Source of the DNA: Komagataeibacter xylinus
GTDB taxonomy: Bacteria; Pseudomonadota; Alphaproteobacteria; Acetobacterales; Acetobacteraceae
Assembly: GCF_004302915.1 (NCBI RefSeq)
Contig: NZ_QQBI01000027.1
Coordinates: 1 to 43,434, forward strand
DNA length: 43,434 bases
Direction: 5' to 3'
Shown: in pieces, positions 1-6,890 of the stretch
How the letters are laid out: each line of letters begins with the position of its first letter
Position numbering within the stretch: the stretch's first letter is position 1
Made by a program: the position numbers and the translations under genes
Notes under the pieces: model-generated
Databases searched by the model: none
Told to the model about the DNA's origin: nothing
Seen by the model: the letters and a program-made list of their open reading frames with translations, nothing else

Positions 1-89
1 ATCCGGTTTACGGCTATCCGCCGCCGCCCTACCCGGTCTATGCCTATCCGCCGCCCCCACCCCCGCCACTGCAGAACAAGGACGCATGA
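1..89 (+). CDS. 3' end of a Pro/Tyr-rich protein (partial)
   Basis: The third forward frame is open from the window edge to the TGA at 87-89 and encodes a tail of alternating Tyr-Pro and poly-Pro (YGYPPPPYPVYAYPPPPPPP) ending LQNKDA. The start lies outside the window, so neither length nor function can be given. The composition resembles tails of small secreted or cell-envelope proteins in this group, and the Gly/Tyr/Pro-rich protein at 5742-6158 ends in a similar way. Its stop overlaps an ATG of the next small ORF. Confidence 0.6.
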   Translation, partial: PVYGYPPPPYPVYAYPPPPPPPLQNKDA

Positions 90-91
90 TC

Positions 92-256
92 ATGAACAGC
101 AGTCCCGACCCCAAGGAAGAAAAGCCGCCCACCCCCGCCGAGGAACATGAAGACGAGGGCCGCGACGAAGCGCTTGACGAGAGCTTTCCGGCCAGTGACC
201 CACCCTCGCAGGGGCGCACCACCGGTCCGCGCTCACAGCCGCACAATACGAAGTGA
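92..256 (+). CDS. small acidic conserved hypothetical protein (54 aa)
   Basis: A 54-residue ORF, highly charged and Pro-rich, with no membrane segment. Its core (DEALDESFPASDPPS) resembles a motif I know from small hypothetical proteins of Alphaproteobacteria; its function is unknown. ATG codons lie at 86 and 92. AAGGA at 78-82 sits 9 nt before the second but only 3 nt before the first, so 92 is preferred. The ATG at 86 overlaps the TGA (87-89) of the upstream gene, which suggests translational coupling. A perfect 8-bp hairpin follows the stop. Confidence 0.65.
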   Translation: MNSSPDPKEEKPPTPAEEHEDEGRDEALDESFPASDPPSQGRTTGPRSQPHNTK

Positions 257-262
257 GCCGTC

Positions 263-283
263 ATCCTCATTCAAGATGAGGAT
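263..283 (+). terminator. hairpin after the small acidic gene
   Basis: ATCCTCAT (263-270) and ATGAGGAT (276-283) form a perfect 8-bp stem with loop TCAAG, 6 nt after the stop at 256. No strong T-run follows, so it may act as a weak terminator or an mRNA 3'-end stabiliser together with the repeat just downstream. Confidence 0.5.
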
Positions 284-284
284 A

Positions 285-372
285 GCCGTTAAAAGGGCGC
301 CACCTTTTTTCGAAGCTTTTTGAAAAAGCTTCAGCAAAAACTTTTTAGCGGCAGGCAGGCCCTCTGCCTGCC
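285..372 (-). repeat. dispersed palindromic intergenic repeat, copy 1 (plus adjoining hairpin)
   Basis: Outer arms GCCGTTAAAAG (285-295) and CTTTTTAGCGGC (341-352) enclose a perfect 10-bp hairpin, GAAGCTTTTT (312-321) with AAAAAGCTTC (323-332). A second perfect 9-bp hairpin, GGCAGGCAG (350-358) with CTGCCTGCC (364-372), follows. Read on the minus strand it matches the layout of the copy at 14373-14457. It probably also ends transcription between the genes at 92-256 and 486-1118. The rest of the gap up to 485 holds nothing further that I recognise apart from the ribosome binding site at 475-478. Confidence 0.75.
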
Positions 373-485
373 AGACCCTTTCGAGGCGGGAACGCGAGCA
401 TCCCGCCCTTTTGCGGGCGCGGTTCATGCCTGTGCAGGCACCAGCCCACAGTAACATTCTATTTTACAGCACACGGAGAACAGTC

Positions 486-1118
486 ATGGCCATCCATGCA
501 TCCGGCGCGATGTCAGCCTCATCCACACACAATTCCAGCCCGCAGGCTCCCACGGCCCACGGCACGCTGGCCGGGCGCACCATTGCCTTCCTGGCCACCA
601 ATGGCGTGGAGGATGTGGAATTGAGCGAACCGGCGGCGGCCCTGCGCGCGGCGGGCGCCCATACGGTGCTTGTGGCGCCCGAAGCGGGTGAAATCCAGGC
701 CATGAAGGCCGATGTAAACCCCACCCGGCGGCTGCATGTGGACATGCCGGTCAATGAGGCCAAGGCCGATGATTTTGACGGTCTTGTCCTGCCCGGCGGC
801 ACGACCAGCCCTGATCACCTGCGCATGGACGAGCAGGCCGTAGGCTTCGTGCGGGCGTTCGTGCAGGCTGGCAAGCCCATTGCCGCCATCTGCCACGGCG
901 CATGGACGCTGATCAACGCCGGGGGCGTGCGCGGGCACACGCTCACCTCATGGCCCTCGCTGCGCATGGACCTGACCAACGCAGGCGCGCACTGGGTGGA
1001 CCGCGAGGTGGTAAGCGATGGCACGCTGGTCACGTCGCGCAACCCGCATGACCTCAAGGCGTTCTGCCCGGCCATCATCACCCTGTTTGCCCAGGCTCCC
1101 CACCGCGCAGCACATTAA
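486..1118 (+). CDS. DJ-1/PfpI-family type 1 glutamine amidotransferase-like protein
   Basis: A 210-residue protein of the DJ-1/ThiJ/PfpI superfamily (intracellular protease, chaperone or deglycase-like). The nucleophile elbow AICHGAW places the conserved Cys at about residue 136 followed by His137. The family Glu lies in NGVEDVEL (about 40-46), and LVLPGG (about 100-105) is typical. The ATG at 486 has GGAG at 475-478, 7 nt upstream. An upstream in-frame extension to 411 is possible but would run through the intergenic repeat flank. The roughly 25 residues before the fold are Ser/Ala-rich and may be unstructured. In this family these proteins are linked to stress protection; the exact activity is unknown. 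The next gene starts 15 nt downstream, so the two are probably co-transcribed. Confidence 0.85.
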   Translation: MAIHASGAMSASSTHNSSPQAPTAHGTLAGRTIAFLATNGVEDVELSEPAAALRAAGAHTVLVAPEAGEIQAMKADVNPTRRLHVDMPVNEAKADDFDGLVLPGGTTSPDHLRMDEQAVGFVRAFVQAGKPIAAICHGAWTLINAGGVRGHTLTSWPSLRMDLTNAGAHWVDREVVSDGTLVTSRNPHDLKAFCPAIITLFAQAPHRAAH

Positions 1119-1133
1119 ACGGAGGGCAGCGAG

Positions 1134-1904
1134 ATGATGAAGAACCCGACTTTCCTGCGTTATTATGCCTCCACCATGCTGTGCGCGGGTGCTGCCACGC
1201 TGGGGGCCGGTTTCGTGGCCTGGTGGCGCGGGCGCAAGGTTGCAGCCGATGCCCCCGTGGCCACGCCGCATGCCGCCCCACCTGCAGCCCACCCCGAACC
1301 CCATGAGCGCGAACCCGCCGAGACCGACACGACACGGCAGGTCGCGCGCAAGATGATACAGTATTTTGTCATTCCGCTGTGGCTGACAGCGGGCCTGACC
1401 GACTGGTGGTGCCACCGCCGCACGGATATCGAGCACACGACCGGGCTGAAAGAAACCGGCATCCATCTGCTCATGCTCGGCGAGGCCGCCTTCCCTGTGC
1501 TGGCGGGCCTGTTCCTGGAAATCGACGCCCCGGTGCTGTCACTGATGATCGCCTCATTTTTCGTGCATGAAGCCACGGCGATGTGGGATGTAAGCTATGC
1601 CGTAACCCGGCGCGAGGTGCAGCCCGTCGAGCAGCATGTGCACAGCTTCCTGGAAATGGTGCCGCTGCTGGCCGTGGCGCTGGTGGCCGTGCTGCACTGG
1701 CCGCAGCTTCAGGCGCTGCTGGGGCGCAAGGTGATCCGCTCCCACCCCATCCGCCTCAAGCGCGTGCCGCTGGGCCTGCGCTATGCCCTGGGCGCGCTCG
1801 GGGCCATGGCCGTGTTCGAGGTGCTGCCCTATTGCGAGGAAGCCCTGCGCGACTGGAAAGCCAATCCCGGCCGCCTCACGCCCCCTGCGGCGCAGCCGGT
1901 ATAA
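1134..1904 (+). CDS. conserved multi-pass membrane protein of unknown function
   Basis: A 256-residue inner-membrane protein. A first membrane segment (about 12-30) is followed by a Pro/Ala/His-rich stretch (about 38-65). Three or four more hydrophobic segments follow near 73-90, 108-145, 165-185 and 210-230. Features are a DWWCHRRTDIEHTTG segment and several buried His/Glu residues (GIHLLMLGEAAF, FVHEATAMWD, EQHVHSFLE), which could bind metal or haem; that is inference. GGAGG at 1121-1125 gives a good ribosome site for the ATG at 1134. It follows the PfpI-like gene by 15 nt, so they are probably one operon. The AT-rich terminator begins shortly after its stop. I do not recognise a named family. 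Confidence 0.75.
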   Translation: MMKNPTFLRYYASTMLCAGAATLGAGFVAWWRGRKVAADAPVATPHAAPPAAHPEPHEREPAETDTTRQVARKMIQYFVIPLWLTAGLTDWWCHRRTDIEHTTGLKETGIHLLMLGEAAFPVLAGLFLEIDAPVLSLMIASFFVHEATAMWDVSYAVTRREVQPVEQHVHSFLEMVPLLAVALVAVLHWPQLQALLGRKVIRSHPIRLKRVPLGLRYALGALGAMAVFEVLPYCEEALRDWKANPGRLTPPAAQPV

Positions 1905-1935
1905 AATATTTTCAATATCATTTATTGTTCAGACG

Positions 1936-1974
1936 ATATAGTTGGATAATCATTGATTATCCAACTATATTTTT
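1936..1974 (+). terminator. strong rho-independent terminator
   Basis: ATATAGTTGGATAATC (1936-1951) and GATTATCCAACTATAT (1955-1970) pair perfectly over 16 bp with a 3-nt loop ATT, followed by TTTT. It ends the operon before it. It is far more AT-rich than the surrounding chromosome and marks the left edge of an AT-rich island. The remaining gap to 2156 is AT-rich with no gene seen. Confidence 0.85.
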
Positions 1975-2156
1975 ATCTACTTTTTATAAAATACAATAAA
2001 AATGTAATTTGCCGTATTTATTATTTACCTATCAGAAAATTCAAAATACTTAAAGAATTATTATATTTAAAAACTGAATATCTGTAATTTCCTGAAAAGA
2101 TTTCCATAAAAACGCCTTAATTCGTAACTTTTAAAAAATTTCCAGGCGAGACAGAT

Positions 2157-3299
2157 ATGTCAGACGATTTTCGGCAAAAATTTAAAGTATTTTCAGAACG
2201 TATGGTTGGTCTCGCACCACGTTGCAGCAATGAAGAAGCCACTAAAATGTTTCTTGTGCTGCCATTTTTGCAATTCCTGGGTTATGATATCATGAACCCG
2301 GATGAAGTCTGCCCGGAGCATCATGCAGACTTTTCAGAAAAATATAAAAACAGAGTTGATTATGCGGTTCTCCGTGAAGGTCATCCCGTCATTGCTATCG
2401 AATGCAAGGCGCTTGGCGCGCCGCTCAAAGATGACAGAGGCCAACTGAAATCATATTTCAATGCAGCCCACACTGTAAAAATGGGTGTCATTACCGATGG
2501 TCTGGTTTATGAGTTCTATGCGGACTCTGACGAGCCTAACATGATGGATCCAAATGCTTTCCTTTCATTTGATCTACGCGAAATTGCCAAAGGCAAAATT
2601 GAAGATTCCGTTGTTGACGGGCTGAAAAGCCTACAGAAATCCAACTTTGACCCAGAAAATATTGGCGCTGAAGCCAAGCGCAAACTTGTTTTCCAAAATC
2701 TGGTTCAACAGATTGAAGAACTGGCTGTTACCCCCAGTGAGGCTTTCGTCCGCCTTCTTTTGCAAAATATTGGACTTAAACATGTCCGGGCCAAGGCGGT
2801 TGTCGAATATACGGAATTAACCAAGAACGCATTTGCTGAATTTGTAAATTTACGCATCCTTCAGCGATTGGACCTGCCGGTAAAAGATAAAGAAACGGAC
2901 AAGCCTGTTCTCGTTCCAGATACATCAAAAAGCGATGCGGATACAAAACCGGGCGATGGGCCGGTTATTACCGATACAGAATTGCAGGTATATGAGTATG
3001 CCAAGAGACGTTTGGCATTTTTATCCGATAATGATGATCTTTTTGATGCAATTCCAGGAGTGGAATACAAAAATTACAAAGGTAAATTTGTTGTTTTTTA
3101 TCGAAAAGAACGTGCTGGTCGTCTTTTCGATTTTTACGAAAACAAAGGCACGAAATATACATTTGATTTTGGTGAAGAATTCGGTGGGGAGTTTGGTTCT
3201 GATGAACTAGGCGGCCTGGACGAACAACTTCTTAAGGTTTTTAAAACGCGCGTCGAAGCCATGGGTATTAAAGGAAAGCGCATAAAAGGAGAGAACTGA
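2157..3299 (+). CDS. stand-alone PD-(D/E)XK nuclease, HsdR N-terminal-like
   Basis: A 380-residue protein whose first about 170 residues resemble the N-terminal nuclease domain of type I restriction HsdR subunits. Visible are Asp68 in RVDYAVL, the paired Glu82-Cys-Lys84 in VIAIECKA, and the downstream GQLKSY giving Gln96 and Tyr100 (the QxxxY motif of HsdR/RecB-like nucleases). No helicase domain, methylase or specificity subunit lies beside it. The middle is helical and charged, with a linker near 240-270 rich in Lys/Asp. The C-terminal about 100 residues (KRRLAFLSDNDDLFDAIPGVEYKN) look like a separate small domain. The gene is much more AT-rich than its neighbours and uses AT-ending codons, so recent horizontal acquisition is likely. 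AGGCGAG at 2144-2150 precedes the ATG. A defence role is inference; it could also be an orphan or relic. Confidence 0.8.
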   Translation: MSDDFRQKFKVFSERMVGLAPRCSNEEATKMFLVLPFLQFLGYDIMNPDEVCPEHHADFSEKYKNRVDYAVLREGHPVIAIECKALGAPLKDDRGQLKSYFNAAHTVKMGVITDGLVYEFYADSDEPNMMDPNAFLSFDLREIAKGKIEDSVVDGLKSLQKSNFDPENIGAEAKRKLVFQNLVQQIEELAVTPSEAFVRLLLQNIGLKHVRAKAVVEYTELTKNAFAEFVNLRILQRLDLPVKDKETDKPVLVPDTSKSDADTKPGDGPVITDTELQVYEYAKRRLAFLSDNDDLFDAIPGVEYKNYKGKFVVFYRKERAGRLFDFYENKGTKYTFDFGEEFGGEFGSDELGGLDEQLLKVFKTRVEAMGIKGKRIKGEN

Positions 3300-3360
3300 C
3301 AAAAGAAATGGTTCTTTCCTAACCCTGCGGAACAGCAAGCATGGCGGAGGCATTCTGAAT

Positions 3361-3489
3361 CGGCACAAGCAGGATTGTGATCGTGACTGAGAGAATGCCT
3401 TCCGACACCAAATAGCAGGCCCCTGACCGACCTTCATATAGAAGGATATCGTAATGGTCGCTGCCGTCATGTTCATACTGCTACACTGA
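3361..3489 (+). pseudogene. possible remnant of an IS5-family transposase C-terminus
   Basis: One plus frame reads RHKQDCDRD, stop, ENAFRHQIAGP, stop, PTFI, stop, KDIVMVAAVMFILLH, stop. ENAF followed by a hydrophobic A-V-M-F ending recalls the end of IS5-type transposases (IENAF...RLKDxRRIATRYD...AAxxFW). It carries three internal stops and a deletion, so it would be inactive. The match is by eye and weak. The rest of 3300-3698 shows no gene and no terminal inverted repeat that I could recognise. Confidence 0.3.
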
Positions 3490-3698
3490 GTGCCGGATCA
3501 GATATACTGCCCCTCTCAAAACACATATAGAAAACTCCAAGCCACGCATGGAAACATGACGTGGCGTCATGTTAAGCCCCCCGCCCCTGTGGCATGGAAT
3601 AATATCGTTCTGGGGTTCGCAGTGCAGGCATTATGTGGCATAGGCACATAATGCAAATGCGTCGCATTCATGAGCCTGCCTCTCACCCGCGCTCCACC

Positions 3699-3980
3699 AT
3701 GGCCCCTGACCGGCGCGCGCGCGCCGCACGCCTTGAGCGCAACAGGGTGGCCTGCGCCGTGGTGGCCTGCCTGCTGGCCTATGGGGTCGCCCGCCTGCTG
3801 GTAGCGGGCATTGCCGCAGATGGCGGGACCGACCGCGTCCATCTGGGCCAGATGATCGCGCTTTTGGGCCTGCCGGTCATGGTGGTGGTGGGCTTTGGCG
3901 CATGGAAACGGCACGCGGGGCTGCTGATGGTAGGGGCCTGTGGCTGCCTTGCCGCGGGCCTGGGGCTGTTCGCAACCTGA
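3699..3980 (+). CDS. small membrane protein of a PepSY-TM iron-uptake type cluster
   Basis: A 93-residue protein with three hydrophobic segments (about 17-37, 47-65, 72-92) and a positively charged N-terminus (MAPDRRARAARLERNR). It sits first in a three-gene set whose next members are a PepSY-TM protein and a DUF3325-like protein, the arrangement seen beside ferric-siderophore receptors in many Proteobacteria, where the first gene is often called an iron uptake protein. The start at 3699 is chosen because it begins just before the charged and hydrophobic pattern; upstream ATGs at 3651 or 3671 cannot be excluded. Its TGA overlaps the next ATG by one base (TGATG), so translation is coupled. Confidence 0.65.
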   Translation: MAPDRRARAARLERNRVACAVVACLLAYGVARLLVAGIAADGGTDRVHLGQMIALLGLPVMVVVGFGAWKRHAGLLMVGACGCLAAGLGLFAT

Positions 3981-5425
3981 TGCGCGAAACCCTGCGTACC
4001 CGCCTTGGCTGGCTGCATGGCTGGCTTGGCTATGGAGCCGGGCTGGTGCTGACCTGCATCTTCGCCACCGGCAGCGTGGCGGTGTTCAATATGGAAATCA
4101 CGCGCTGGATGCAGCCGGAAGTGCAGCTGGCGGCCCCTGCGCCACCCAGTCCCCCCGCGCTCGATGCGGCGGCGCGCCTCGTCGCGGCTGGGCAGGCCCA
4201 TGGCGTATCGGCCTTTATCGCCCTGCCCTCGGCCCGCTCGCCAACGCTGGACGTGCTGCATTACAACGGCCATGAATTTGTTGGCGCGCGGCTCGACCCG
4301 GCCACGGGCGCGGTCATACCGGCGCGGATTACGGCGGGGGGCGGGCTGTTCTACAATTTTCACCACACCCTGTTCCTTGGCCCACAGATGGGCACCATTA
4401 TTGTCAATATTGCCGGAATGGCCCTTCTGGTGGCCGTTGTGTCCGGCGTGGTCATTCATATCCACGCGCTGGTGCCCGATATCATCATGCTGCGCCTGTC
4501 TGCGGCCCGGCTGCGGGCCTGGCTTGATGCGCATCTGCTGGCGGGCGTGCTGTTCCTGCCCTTCATCGTCATGATGGCCTATACGGGCGTACTGGTTAAG
4601 GCGGACATGATCGTGCCCGCGCCCGTACGGCCCATGCAGGCAAACGCCCCCGCCCCCGCGCCGATGCCGGACATGACGCAACTGCCACTTGCCCCCCTGC
4701 TGGCCCAGGCGCGCGCCAGCCTGCCGGGACAGGCGCCGGGTTTCATCCTTTTTGCGCCGCAGCGCGTGTCCATCTCCGCAAGCGATGCCAGCAGCGCGTT
4801 CCTGACCCGTGACCATGCCGATTTCAGCCTGCCCGGGGGCCGCCCCCTCCCGGTTGATACAACCGCCACACCCATCGCCCGCACCATGCAGTTCATGCAC
4901 GGGTTGCATTATGCCCGTTTTGCCCCGCCGGGCTTGCGGTGGCTGTATTTCCTGTCCGGGCTGTGCGGCACCGCCGTCATGGCCAGCGGGCTGGTCCTGT
5001 TCGTGATGAAGCGCCGCCGCCATGCGGGCCACAGATGGGCCCACCGGCTAGCCGATGGGCTGAACGTGGCCGTCATTGCAGGGCTACCCGCCGCCATGCT
5101 GGCGTTTCTAGAGGGCAATCGGCTTGTCCCCGCCAGCCTGCCCGGGCGTGAGGACTGGGAAACCAGGATTTTCTTTAGCGTATGGGCGCTGTGTGCGCTG
5201 CATGCGCTGTTTCAGGCCCTGCGGGGGCAGGCACGCCTGGCATGGCGGGCGCAGCTTGGCCTTGTCGGGCTGCTGGGGGCCGCCCTGCCGGTGCTGGACG
5301 TGCTGGGCTGCCCCGCCGCATTCCGTGCGCTGCCGATGCTGCATATGGCGGTGGATGGCATGGGGTCAGGGGTCGCGATCATGGCACTTTACGCCCGCCA
5401 CAGGCTGGGGCGGCGGGGGGCATGA
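3980..5425 (+). CDS. PepSY-associated TM helix protein
   Basis: A 481-residue inner-membrane protein of the PepSY_TM family. The N-terminal signature RTRLGWLHGWLGYGAG and the first helix ending in GSVAVFNMEI are typical, as are the paired segments NIAGMALLVAVVSGVVIH and LFLPFIVMMAYTGVLV and further helices at the C-terminus. A periplasmic loop (about 45-135) precedes the second helix pair. Related proteins act as putative ferric-chelate reductases or accessory factors with TonB receptors; their biochemistry is poorly defined. An in-frame upstream extension to 3902 would overlap the preceding gene heavily, so the overlapping ATG at 3980 is chosen. The following gene starts inside its stop codon (ATGA). 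No TonB receptor or Fur-controlled siderophore gene is directly adjacent. Confidence 0.85.
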   Translation: MRETLRTRLGWLHGWLGYGAGLVLTCIFATGSVAVFNMEITRWMQPEVQLAAPAPPSPPALDAAARLVAAGQAHGVSAFIALPSARSPTLDVLHYNGHEFVGARLDPATGAVIPARITAGGGLFYNFHHTLFLGPQMGTIIVNIAGMALLVAVVSGVVIHIHALVPDIIMLRLSAARLRAWLDAHLLAGVLFLPFIVMMAYTGVLVKADMIVPAPVRPMQANAPAPAPMPDMTQLPLAPLLAQARASLPGQAPGFILFAPQRVSISASDASSAFLTRDHADFSLPGGRPLPVDTTATPIARTMQFMHGLHYARFAPPGLRWLYFLSGLCGTAVMASGLVLFVMKRRRHAGHRWAHRLADGLNVAVIAGLPAAMLAFLEGNRLVPASLPGREDWETRIFFSVWALCALHALFQALRGQARLAWRAQLGLVGLLGAALPVLDVLGCPAAFRALPMLHMAVDGMGSGVAIMALYARHRLGRRGA

Positions 5426-5697
5426 CCTTCGTGCTTCTTCTCGCGCTGTGGCTGGCAGCCTTCATGTGCCATGCCGTCCTGTGGTCCGCACGCTACAGGC
5501 TGCCCGCTCCCGGCCCTGGCGGCCAGCGCCTCGCCCGCATGATGCGGTCCGGGCTGCCGCTTGTGGCCCTTGGGCTGGCCGTGGGCGTGCAGGGGCCGGT
5601 TACGGGGCTGCTCTCATGGTTTGCCGCCCTGTCGCTTGGCGGCCTGCTGGCGGCCAGCCTCCTTGCCATGAGAGACAGGCTGACCGACCGCCCGTAA
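5422..5697 (+). CDS. DUF3325-like small membrane protein
   Basis: A 91-residue protein with three hydrophobic segments (about 2-18, 43-60, 66-85). Its size and pattern fit the DUF3325-like members that follow PepSY-TM genes. It starts at the ATG overlapping the TGA of the PepSY gene (5423-5425), which supports operon membership. A longer frame upstream only overlaps the PepSY gene and is not used. The molecular function is unknown; it is probably a partner of the two preceding membrane proteins. The gene ends 44 nt before the convergent Gly-rich gene. Confidence 0.7.
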   Translation: MTFVLLLALWLAAFMCHAVLWSARYRLPAPGPGGQRLARMMRSGLPLVALGLAVGVQGPVTGLLSWFAALSLGGLLAASLLAMRDRLTDRP

Positions 5698-5741
5698 GGA
5701 ATATCTTTGGCGAGGCTGCCTTCAGGCCGCTTCAGCCGGAT

Positions 5742-6158
5742 TTACCACCCGCCCCAACCCCAGCCCCCGACATAACCGCCATAGGGGTAGTAATAGCCGG
5801 GATAACCATATCCATACCCATATCCCTCGTATGGATAGGGCGGCGGTCCGTACCAGCCGGGGCCACGATCCCAGCCGCCACCCCAGCCACCGCGATCCCA
5901 GCCGCCACGATCCCAGCCACCACCGCGTGGGCCACCACCCGGACCGCCATGCGGCCCACCCCGGAAACCACCCCCACCGGGGCCGCCAAAACCGGGGCCA
6001 CCACCGTGGCCACCCGGGCCGCCGCCAAATCCGCCGCCATGGCCTCCACCGCCACCGGGGCCGTGCTGGGCATGCGCAATGGAGGGACCTGCCACGGGCG
6101 CAAGTGCCAGCGCCATCGCAACAAAGGCCACGGTCCATGATTTTGTACGAGTCATCAT
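5742..6158 (-). CDS. secreted Gly-rich protein with Tyr/Pro-rich tail
   Basis: A 138-residue protein with a clear Sec signal peptide (hydrophobic VAFVAMALALAPVAG, cleavage probably after SIAHA near residue 30). The mature part is almost entirely Gly-His-Gly, GGPGG and GWDRGGW repeats (about 33-100), followed by a Tyr/Pro/Gly tail (YPYEGYGYGYGYPGYYYPYGG). It is probably an unstructured exported protein associated with the cell surface. An excellent AAGGAG lies at 6165-6170 before two adjacent ATGs (6158 and 6155); either could be the start. The repeats make length variation by slippage plausible. No enzyme motif is present. It is transcribed alone, converging on the PepSY operon. Confidence 0.8.
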   Translation of the reverse strand: MMTRTKSWTVAFVAMALALAPVAGPSIAHAQHGPGGGGGHGGGFGGGPGGHGGGPGFGGPGGGGFRGGPHGGPGGGPRGGGWDRGGWDRGGWGGGWDRGPGWYGPPPYPYEGYGYGYGYPGYYYPYGGYVGGWGWGGW

Positions 6159-6170
6159 CCTTACTCCTTA

Positions 6171-6770
6171 TGTTGCCATCGTGCTGGCCCGGCACGACAA
6201 AACAATGGCGGATTGTCACAGTCCTGTATCATTCCCCCGCCAGAGGGCGGGTGCAGGCATGCCGCCGCCGCATGACCCGGCCCGCCGTATCCTGCCACGC
6301 TTACCCTCGCATACTCCCCCCTGAACACAAAGGCGGGCCAGAGGCCGAACTTTTCCAGTTACTTGGTCCGGCGGGTGCGCACACGGCTCCCGGGCGTGTG
6401 ACATAATTAACGATTCCAATAGTAAAATTGTTCCACCTGCTTATTCATGCTGGTGGCATGCATGAAAAACATGTTTCAAAAACAAAACAAGCAAACGCAA
6501 TGACCACTTGTTCGTTGATCACGATACAGGTTAAAACCGTCAGGATGGCGATCATGGCCATACCACCATCATGCAGTTTTACAATAACCTTTGCGGCTTA
6601 TGATGATCTGGGCCTTCAGGTTACCTGTTCCCGTTTTCTGGCTGCCGGTCTTTTCCATACAGACAGAATGGCACGGGCGCAGGGTGACATGGTTGCGGGG
6701 GCAAGTGTGGCTATTATGCACATGGGGCATCATAAATAACGTAATTACACGGTAAAACCATATTCACTCG
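6171..6770. other. long non-coding stretch upstream of the TonB receptor operon
   Basis: About 600 bases without a convincing gene. A plus-strand frame of 103 codons (6428-6739) exists but has no ribosome site, no recognisable domain and no typical codon bias. GC falls compared with flanking genes. I see no riboswitch fold that I can name. Confidence 0.5.
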
Positions 6771-6800
6771 TTGACCGGGTTATTTTTGGCGAATTATACA
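6771..6800 (+). promoter_or_regulatory. candidate sigma-70 promoter of the TonB/ABC operon
   Basis: TTGACC at 6771-6776 and TATACA at 6795-6800 are separated by 18 bp, matching 5/6 and 4/6 of the -35 and -10 consensus. They lie about 90 bp before the receptor start codon, the only clear promoter-like pair I found in this gap. Confidence 0.45.
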
Positions 6801-6890
6801 CACATCCATGTTGTGGAATTAATATAGCACGACACAAAACAGGACTCTGCACCAGGCCCGCACCGGGCTTCAGTCTAGGAAAGACGCAGG

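Noticed and set aside
3779-5044. A 421-codon minus-strand frame opposite the PepSY gene
   Set aside because: It is antisense to a well-supported membrane protein, its translation is Gln/His/Arg-rich without any domain, and such long shadow frames are expected in GC-rich DNA.
6428-6739. A 103-codon plus frame in the gap before the receptor
   Set aside because: No ribosome binding site, odd composition with many Met and no domain. It ends just before the likely promoter.
6300-6890. Possible cobalamin or other riboswitch before the TonB receptor
   Set aside because: No B12-box-like sequence or other aptamer core could be recognised by eye, and the operon is of the peptide/nickel class rather than BtuB.
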